Source of the DNA: DASZIT01 sp036264255
GTDB taxonomy: Bacteria > Actinomycetota > Acidimicrobiia > Acidimicrobiales > RAAP-2
Direction of reading: 5' to 3'
Length of the DNA: 8,559 nucleotides
NCBI GenBank assembly: GCA_036264255.1
Contig: DATARI010000108.1
Coordinates: 1 to 8,559 of the forward strand
Positions within the stretch are counted from its first letter, which is position 1, and each line of letters begins with the position of its first letter. The notes beneath the pieces are model-generated. The model did no database searches. It worked only from the letters and a program-made list of their open reading frames with translations, and had not been told where the DNA came from. A program made the position numbers and the translations under genes. Positions 6,844 through 8,559 of the stretch are shown here, piece after piece.

Positions 6844-6858
6844 TGTATTCGGTATACA
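6844..6858. promoter_or_regulatory. Operator candidate (site 2) upstream of the cysteine hydrolase
   Basis: TGTATTC-G-GTATACA is a 15-base inverted repeat with one mismatch (T at 6849). Its core (6845-6857) matches the site 1 core at 12 of 13 positions, with the same single-G centre. It lies 77 bases before the chosen GTG start of the cysteine hydrolase and after the lyase hairpin. The local bases (TGATAAATGTATTCGG) are the most AT-rich in this spacer, so a promoter probably overlaps the site. It supports a separate but co-regulated transcript for the hydrolase. Confidence 0.6.
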
Positions 6859-6924
6859 GCATGCCGAGAGGAACCGAGCACCAGTTCGTCCGCCTCCCGG
6901 CGTGGATTCCGGCCCGAAACACAC

Positions 6925-6930
6925 GAGGAG
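6925..6930 (+). promoter_or_regulatory. Ribosome binding site for the cysteine hydrolase
   Basis: GAGGAG lies just before two adjacent GTG codons at 6932 and 6935. The spacing favours 6935 (four bases). The open frame continues upstream into the lyase region, but that part has no family similarity. Confidence 0.6.
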
Positions 6931-6934
6931 TGTG

Positions 6935-7579
6935 GTGGAAGAACCGTCACGGGAGCTGATTCTGGGGAACCCGGTGCTCTTGGTCATCGACATCCAGCGC
7001 GATTGGGCGATGCCCGCCGCGCAGGCAGGCATCACCCGGATGGATGGCCACGAGGAGGTGGTGGGACGGGCTGAGCGGCTGGTGGCGGCGGCCCGGACCA
7101 CGGAGGTGCCGATCGTCTTCTTCCAAGAAGCCCACCGCCGCTCCGGCGTGGACTTCGGCCGGGAGCTCGACGGTGACGAGGGGCCCCATTGCCTCGAAGG
7201 TGAGCCGGGCACCGACCTGTGGCCCACGCTGGTGCCCGGCCCGGGTGAGCACCACATCGTGAAGCGCCGGTACTCAGGGTTTTTCGGGACCGACCTCTCG
7301 ATCCTCCTCCAGGGCTTGCACGCCGACACCTTGGTGCTCATCGGCGCGCTGACCGATGTCTGTGTGCACTACACCTTCGTGGACGCCCACCAGCACGACT
7401 ACCACGTCCGGGTGGTGGAGGACTGTGTGATCGGTTCGAGCCCGGCCCGCCATGCGGCCGCCCTCGATGCCATGGAGTACCTCCAGCACGGCGCCCGGTG
7501 CACCACCGATCAGGCGCTCGGTGCCTTGGCGGCGGTGGGCGGCCAACCCGGCGCCTTCCTGGTGGAGGTGGGCCAGTGA
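6935..7579 (+). CDS. Isochorismatase-fold cysteine hydrolase (amidase type)
   Basis: This is an alpha/beta cysteine hydrolase of 214 residues, the normal size. The catalytic triad is visible: D19 in VIDIQRDW, K110 in IVKRRYSGFFGTDL and C143 in GALTDVCVHYT. Family members include N-carbamoylsarcosine amidase, biuret hydrolase, ureidoacrylate amidohydrolase (RutB), nicotinamidase and true isochorismatases. The KRRYSGFFGTDL segment and the catalytic cysteine fit the amide-cleaving members. The next step it would serve here is release of ammonia or carbamate from a ureido or amide intermediate, inferred from the company of other C-N hydrolases. GTG 6935 (or 6932) is taken as start because of the GAGGAG just upstream; the nearest internal ATG would remove the catalytic Asp. 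It has its own upstream operator-like site and is isolated from the lyase by a hairpin. Confidence 0.85.
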   Translation: MEEPSRELILGNPVLLVIDIQRDWAMPAAQAGITRMDGHEEVVGRAERLVAAARTTEVPIVFFQEAHRRSGVDFGRELDGDEGPHCLEGEPGTDLWPTLVPGPGEHHIVKRRYSGFFGTDLSILLQGLHADTLVLIGALTDVCVHYTFVDAHQHDYHVRVVEDCVIGSSPARHAAALDAMEYLQHGARCTTDQALGALAAVGGQPGAFLVEVGQ

Positions 7580-7750
7580 CCCGGCGAGCGGAAGAACGGA
7601 AACTGAGCATTCACAGTCGCGTCATAGACCGGAAATACACCTTCACTACCGTGGACCCGGCGTCACTCCCATGGACACTGCAGAGCCCCGAGAGGAGGTG
7701 GGTCACACCCCGATATCGATCCGACGGACAACGGTCGGCCGGCCTCCGGG

Positions 7751-7788
7751 GGCCCGCCCCGCCAGTTCCTGTGTCGGGGCGGCGGGCC
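7751..7788 (+). terminator. GC-rich stem-loop, possible terminator or leader structure
   Basis: GGCCCGCC (7751-7758) pairs perfectly with GGCGGGCC (7781-7788). Two further CC/GG steps extend the stem past single-base bulges to a 12-base loop (7764-7775). No T run follows. It lies 171 bases after the hydrolase stop and 148 before the next start, so it could end the upstream transcript or be part of the downstream leader. Confidence 0.4.
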
Positions 7789-7920
7789 GGACATGGCCCC
7801 CGACCTGCGGATGGCGAGTGGGCAGTAGGCCGCTCGGCCCACCCGCTGTCTCCAGGCTGCACAGCACCTCCCAGAAGTTCGATACCGAGAAGCGGGGCCC
7901 CCACCGGCCCTGCACGAAAG

Positions 7921-7936
7921 AAGTGACGAAGTGACG
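7921..7936 (+). repeat. 8-base tandem duplication abutting the start codon
   Basis: AAGTGACG is present twice head to tail (7921-7928, 7929-7936), directly before the ATG at 7937. The first copy puts AAGTGA at ribosome-site distance, and the second creates an alternative in-frame GTG at 7931. It may be slippage-prone. Confidence 0.6.
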
Positions 7937-8559
7937 ATGGACACCATTAATCCGACCGTTGTCGAGCATGAGGCGCTCGCCCGGTCGCTCGCAGACCAGG
8001 GCGTGGAGTACGTCTTCGCCGCCTTCGTCGACGTCATGGGGCGGGCGAAGTCCAAGTGCGTTCCGGTCGCCCACCTGCCTGCCCTCATCGCCGGCCACGA
8101 GCGGTACACCCCGCGGGGCATGGGCAACCTGGGCCAGATGACCCCGGACGAGGACGAGTGCGTCGCGGTTCCGGATCCGAGCACCCTCTGTGTGCTGCCG
8201 TGGGACCGCCGTTTCGCCTTCATGGCCGCTGACTTGTACTTCGGGGGGAGCACCCCGTTCGTCCACTGCACCCGCTCGATCCTCAAGCGGCAGGTGGAAG
8301 CGGCGGCGGAGGCCGGCTTCCTCCTCAATCTCGGGGTCGAGACAGAGATCTACGTGGTGAAGGAGCCAACCGACCCGGCGGTCGGCTACCTCGAGCCGAT
8401 GGCGAAGTCGGGGACGTTGCGGCCCACCCCCGCCTACGACGTGGAGTCCACCCTCGATGCCATGCCCTTCCTCGATCCGATGGTGCGGGCCATGGACGAG
8501 TGTGGTTTCGGGGTGTACAGCTTCGACCACGAGGGCGGCGACGGGCAGTACGAGTTCGA
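7937..8559 (+). CDS. Glutamine synthetase family protein (GlnT / gamma-glutamylmethylamide synthetase-like), 3' truncated by window edge
   Basis: This is an ATP-dependent glutamate-amine ligase of the glutamine synthetase superfamily. 207 codons are visible, about half of the usual 430-450, and the frame is open at the right edge. The N-terminal beta-grasp part starts with LADQGVEYVFAAFVDVMGRAKSKCVPV, followed by VPDPSTLCVLPWD. The catalytic part has E135 and E137 (GVETEIYVV), metal-binding glutamates, and then DHEGGDGQYEF with E199 and E206. The seven-residue spacing between these two glutamates is that of GlnT/GMAS proteins ('HEDANGQFE'), one shorter than in classical GlnA. Such proteins join ammonia or an alkylamine to glutamate. 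The ATG at 7937 or the in-frame GTG at 7931 could be the start; neither has a strong ribosome site. Here it could capture ammonia or amine released by the neighbouring enzymes. The C-terminal half is needed to separate GlnT, GMAS and PuuA-like roles. Confidence 0.8.
   Translation, partial: MDTINPTVVEHEALARSLADQGVEYVFAAFVDVMGRAKSKCVPVAHLPALIAGHERYTPRGMGNLGQMTPDEDECVAVPDPSTLCVLPWDRRFAFMAADLYFGGSTPFVHCTRSILKRQVEAAAEAGFLLNLGVETEIYVVKEPTDPAVGYLEPMAKSGTLRPTPAYDVESTLDAMPFLDPMVRAMDECGFGVYSFDHEGGDGQYEF

Larger units (their letters stand above)
7580..7936. other. 357-base intergenic region without a credible gene
   Basis: The stretch between the cysteine hydrolase and the glutamine synthetase-like gene has no reading frame with a plausible start, ribosome site and codon use. 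It contains a GC-rich hairpin (7751-7788), a strong orphan ribosome-site-like GAGGAGGTG (7692-7700) with no start codon at the right distance, and an 8-base tandem repeat at its right end. It most likely holds the end of one transcript and the promoter or leader of the next. No GTATAC-type operator copy is seen in it. Confidence 0.6.

Noticed and set aside
7598..7614. Possible GlnR-type box (GAAAC plus a GTGA-like half site) upstream of the GS-like gene
   Set aside because: Only one half matches and the spacing is off; it is also unknown whether this organism has GlnR.
7692..7700. GAGGAGGTG, a near-perfect ribosome binding site
   Set aside because: No ATG, GTG or TTG lies 5-10 bases downstream, so no gene can be assigned to it.
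7673..7934. An 87-codon plus-strand frame ending in a GTGA overlap with the alternative GS-like start
   Set aside because: It has no ribosome site before its ATG, a Pro/Arg/Ser-rich product, and uses codons such as ATA, ACA and CGA that are rare in the neighbouring genes. The neat overlap is probably chance.
1..8559. tRNA, rRNA, CRISPR arrays, insertion sequences, phage genes, attachment sites
   Set aside because: Read for on both strands; no cloverleaf, spaced direct repeats, transposase motifs or terminal inverted repeats were recognised.

Overview
The window is a high-GC stretch, densely coded and with GC-rich codon use, containing eight protein genes. The base composition, the GTG starts and a gene apparently lacking its own Shine-Dalgarno site suggest an actinobacterium (perhaps an uncultured acidimicrobial lineage). 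That is an inference from style; no marker gene is present.

Layout. Bases 1-917 hold the C-terminal part of an NCS1/cytosine-purine type permease, cut by the left edge. It is followed on the same strand by a metal-dependent amidohydrolase of the ACMSD-like 'amidohydrolase 2' type (973-1950). A ureohydrolase resembling formimidoylglutamase HutG overlaps it by ATGA (1947-3047). After 51 bases comes an M20 metallo-deacylase resembling YgeY/ArgE/DapE (3099-4295). Its start codon touches a perfect 17-base palindrome and also overlaps the stop of a possible 9-codon leader ORF. A GntR/FCD regulator lies convergent to it (4313-5047, minus). Divergent from the regulator is an MIO-type ammonia-lyase of the histidine ammonia-lyase family (5163-6701), which ends in a strong hairpin. 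After a second copy of the palindrome comes an isochorismatase-fold cysteine hydrolase (6935-7579). A 357-base gap without a credible gene follows, and then the N-terminal half of a GlnT/gamma-glutamylmethylamide-synthetase-like glutamine synthetase family protein, cut by the right edge.

How the genes may work together. Every enzyme belongs to a family that breaks C-N bonds or handles the released nitrogen: lyase, formimino/guanidino hydrolase, cyclic-amide or carboxylate-handling amidohydrolase, N-acyl/N-carbamoyl deacylase, amide cysteine hydrolase, and glutamate-amine ligase. With an NCS1 importer and a local FCD regulator, this reads as a catabolic regulon for a small nitrogen-rich compound. 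An imidazole, hydantoin or nucleobase-related substrate is plausible. The pair of HAL-like and HutG-like enzymes recalls histidine utilisation, but urocanase (HutU) and imidazolonepropionase (HutI) are not in the window, and the lyase differs from classical HAL at two expected active-site positions. The substrate cannot be named from sequence.

The most useful non-coding signal is a shared operator-like core, GTATnCGGTATAC. It occurs at the M20 start and upstream of the cysteine hydrolase, with a weaker version between the regulator and the lyase. This ties the separate transcription units to one regulator.
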